A stretch of 64,000 bases of DNA from contig CAKNRR010000004.1 in NCBI GenBank assembly GCA_930990975.1, positions 81,196-145,195 of the forward strand, in the 5' to 3' direction. The translations under genes and the position numbers were made by a program. The DNA comes from an uncultured Clostridia bacterium (GTDB lineage Bacteria > Bacillota > Clostridia > Christensenellales > UBA1242). Positions 62,410 to 64,000 of the stretch are shown here, piece by piece. The notes beneath the pieces were generated by a model. That model had not been told where the DNA came from. It was given only the letters and a program-made list of their open reading frames with translations, and made no database searches. Within the stretch, counting starts at the first letter, position 1. Every line of letters starts with the position of its first letter.

Positions 62410-62943
62410 ATGAATGTTGAATTTTATGAAAATCATTTAAAAACTATTGCTGATTTACAAAAAATAGCAGAAGAACATAATATGTCAATTCATTTTGGTT
62501 TTAATAATTATGATACCGATGAATTTAATGACGATTTATTAAAACAATGTGGAGTTGATGAAAAAGTAATACAAGATTTAGAAAGCTTTAATGTTACTTT
62601 AAAAAGAGTTAATTATAGTTCATTCAAATTATGGTTTGAGCTTTATGACAAAGAAAAAGATAAATATCATACAATGTCATACATTGAAGAATCGGAATAT
62701 TTTGAAATTGAAAGCTATGATGGTGAATGTGTAAGCGATGAATTTGTGAATTTTTACGAAAACCAGGAATATGAAGATATGGGATTTTATAGTTTCCATT
62801 ATTCTCCAACAGTCATATATGGTTTTGGTAACGATGGCAGAATAAAAGATTTTCGTTGTTATCGCCCTGGAATGGCACTCAAATATTTTAGTGATTTGGT
62901 TTGTGATTTCTTAGGTGAAGAAAGAATAGCACGAGTATATTAA
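62410..62943 (+). CDS. Hypothetical acidic protein of the mobile element
   Basis: 177 residues with AAGGAGA before the ATG. Strongly acidic, soluble, rich in Tyr, Phe, Asp and Glu, no signal peptide or recognised motif. It begins a new gene block after the hairpin region. Tight spacing (13 bp) to the next gene suggests an operon. Confidence 0.6.
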   Translation: MNVEFYENHLKTIADLQKIAEEHNMSIHFGFNNYDTDEFNDDLLKQCGVDEKVIQDLESFNVTLKRVNYSSFKLWFELYDKEKDKYHTMSYIEESEYFEIESYDGECVSDEFVNFYENQEYEDMGFYSFHYSPTVIYGFGNDGRIKDFRCYRPGMALKYFSDLVCDFLGEERIARVY

Positions 62944-62956
62944 AAGGAGAAGAATT

Positions 62957-63307
62957 ATGAGAAATTTAGAAGTATATTTCAGCAAACTTCCTAAGAACTG
63001 CCTTGAATGCCCCTGCTTTCAAAGTGACGAAATGCGCTGCGGACTCGATGATGGCACTCAAGATTATTTCAAGGATGAAATTGATGGTGGCAAGTGTCCG
63101 CTTAAAAAATTTCATTCAAAAACAACTACACAAAATAAATTAAAAATAGTTCGTGAAGTGTGCGAGAAGATTAGAGATTTGGCAGGAAGTTATTTTGAAA
63201 TATCACTCTGCGAAAATTGTGGAGAGCAACCTTATAATGATGTAATTTTGACAGGTAATGATTTGGCAGAAATATTAGACCAAATACAAAAGGAGTATGA
63301 AAAATGA
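62957..63307 (+). CDS. Small Cys-rich phage-type protein
   Basis: 116 residues, AAAAGGAG upstream. Two Cys groups: NCLECPCFQSDEMRCGL with KCPLK, and LCENCGEQ. This layout is common in uncharacterised prophage proteins that probably bind zinc. A helical region lies between and after. The ATGA overlap couples it to the next gene. Confidence 0.6.
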   Translation: MRNLEVYFSKLPKNCLECPCFQSDEMRCGLDDGTQDYFKDEIDGGKCPLKKFHSKTTTQNKLKIVREVCEKIRDLAGSYFEISLCENCGEQPYNDVILTGNDLAEILDQIQKEYEK

Positions 63308-63912
63308 TTACAACATGCAAAAAATGTGGTAGTAAAAACTTATTTTTAGAGCCACGAATTAAAGGTCAAGGTGTGATGACTGCAGATATGGTTGCATTGA
63401 AGTGTAAAGACTGTGGTGCTTGGCTAAAATGGTGCCCGAAAAACGAAAGAAAATATTATTATCATAATACACTAAAAAAAGATAAATGGCAGATACTGGA
63501 AGAGTTTGTTGTAAATAGAATATATTATGCAGGTTATGATATTCAAGAACACGGTTCAAGAGTGTTAACAGATATCATCGACAAAATGCAAGAGTTGGAG
63601 GGAGAAGATGTTGAAGGCTTGATTGAAGATAGAGATAAGACTATAAAATTTTTGCAAAAGGAACTCGCTGAAAAAGACAAAGAAATTGAACTGCTTAAAC
63701 ATCTTGGCAATCACGAAACAGCAACAGAAATGTTTAAAGAAAATGCAAAACTGATTATTGAAAAAAGACAACTCGCAATTCAGGAACTTGAAAAAGTGAA
63801 AGACTGGTTAAACGAGCCTTTTGATGAAGATGGTTGTTTTAAAATTGGTGGAGATTTAATTGATTTTATCGACCAGCAAATCAACGCGTTAAAAGGAAGA
63901 ACAAACAAATGA
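63304..63912 (+). CDS. Zinc-ribbon and coiled-coil hypothetical protein
   Basis: 202 residues. An N-terminal four-Cys ribbon (CKKCGSKN and CKDCGAWLKWC) is followed by a helical region with a likely coiled coil at about 110-165 (DKTIKFLQKELAEKDKEIEL). Typical of phage accessory genes; function unknown. Ribosome site AAAGGAG lies in the end of the previous gene. Confidence 0.6.
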   Translation: MITTCKKCGSKNLFLEPRIKGQGVMTADMVALKCKDCGAWLKWCPKNERKYYYHNTLKKDKWQILEEFVVNRIYYAGYDIQEHGSRVLTDIIDKMQELEGEDVEGLIEDRDKTIKFLQKELAEKDKEIELLKHLGNHETATEMFKENAKLIIEKRQLAIQELEKVKDWLNEPFDEDGCFKIGGDLIDFIDQQINALKGRTNK

Positions 63913-64000
63913 TTAAATTAAAAAGAGAAATGCAATCTGAAACGGTTTCAAAACCTGAAAAATACATGCCATTTTCGCAAGCATCATTAAATAGTGATAA
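63909..64000 (+). CDS. Start of a gene that runs off the window
   Basis: ATG 63909 overlaps the preceding TGA by 4 bp; AAAAGGAAG lies upstream. The frame stays open to the window edge (MIKLKREMQSETVSKPEKYM and on). Too short to assign. Confidence 0.5.
   Translation, partial: MIKLKREMQSETVSKPEKYMPFSQASLNSD

Noticed and set aside
1..64000. CRISPR arrays
   Set aside because: No series of identical repeats with regular unique spacers was seen; the three 30-bp repeats at 19856-19945 are contiguous, without spacers.
1..64000. Insertion sequences or transposase genes
   Set aside because: No transposase motifs were recognised; the only mobile module is the integrase-based element at tRNA-Ser.
1..64000. 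Alternative genetic code
   Set aside because: Low GC suggested Mollicutes, but TGA is used as a stop (for example at 60409-60411 and 63305-63307) and Trp is TGG.

Overview
The window reads as a piece of chromosome from a low-GC, anaerobic Bacillota, probably an uncultured gut Clostridia relative. The evidence is: B. subtilis-type ParA/ParB with two perfect parS sites; TTGACA-17-TATAAT promoters and AGGAGG ribosome sites; pyruvate formate-lyase, rubrerythrin and a Fur-family/peroxiredoxin pair with no respiratory genes; C+ zinc-type ribosomal proteins S18 and L31; and InlB B-repeat, BspA-like and DUF1385 proteins. TGA is used as a stop, so the code is the standard bacterial one.

Layout. (1) 0-15 kb is origin-proximal in character: the 3' end of rsmG, exodeoxyribonuclease III, a long gene-poor AT-rich stretch with two parS palindromes (6.37-6.52 kb), rubrerythrin, then parA-parB on the minus strand, yqeY with a phosphoesterase, and two lipoproteins. 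(2) 15-30 kb is core metabolism and translation: pflB, a sigma-like factor and pflA; a membrane-anchored sialidase-fold protein; tRNA-Met; a large InlB-repeat surface protein; rpsF-ssb-rpsR; rpmE; a DUF1385-PrmC fusion overlapping prfA; and a VTT membrane protein. (3) 30.5-36 kb holds tRNA-Leu with decayed tRNA-like sequence around it, a methyltransferase, a RyR-like protein, acetyltransferases, membrane proteins and a SIMPL protein. (4) 37-50 kb is mixed accessory and core: a TIR protein with a large unknown C-terminal region, a P-loop kinase-like protein, two paralogous unknown proteins, peroxiredoxin plus Fur regulator with a Fur-type operator, a frameshifted effector-binding-domain pseudogene, a VirD4-like/SUKH-like protein, the folate/thymidylate set folD-dfr-thyA, a TIM-barrel protein and a HEPN-like protein. 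(5) From tRNA-Ser (50.4 kb) to the right edge lies an integrated mobile element.

The element starts with a tyrosine integrase next to tRNA-Ser, then an ImmA-type protease, a CI-like repressor and a divergent Cro-like regulator. The divergent promoters carry three matching 20-bp operator sites. Next come small early genes, four tightly packed membrane-anchored proteins (coiled coil, InlB-like and BspA-type leucine-rich repeats), a replication initiator and DnaC-like loader, a membrane-anchored P-loop ATPase resembling the Zot/pI or VirD4/HerA group, and a very strong hairpin just after that ATPase. The element runs off the window. The combination of phage-type control and replication, a Zot-like ATPase and a large surface-protein operon is the best candidate here for an undescribed system.

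All functional calls rest on reading motifs by eye; no database search or computation was run.
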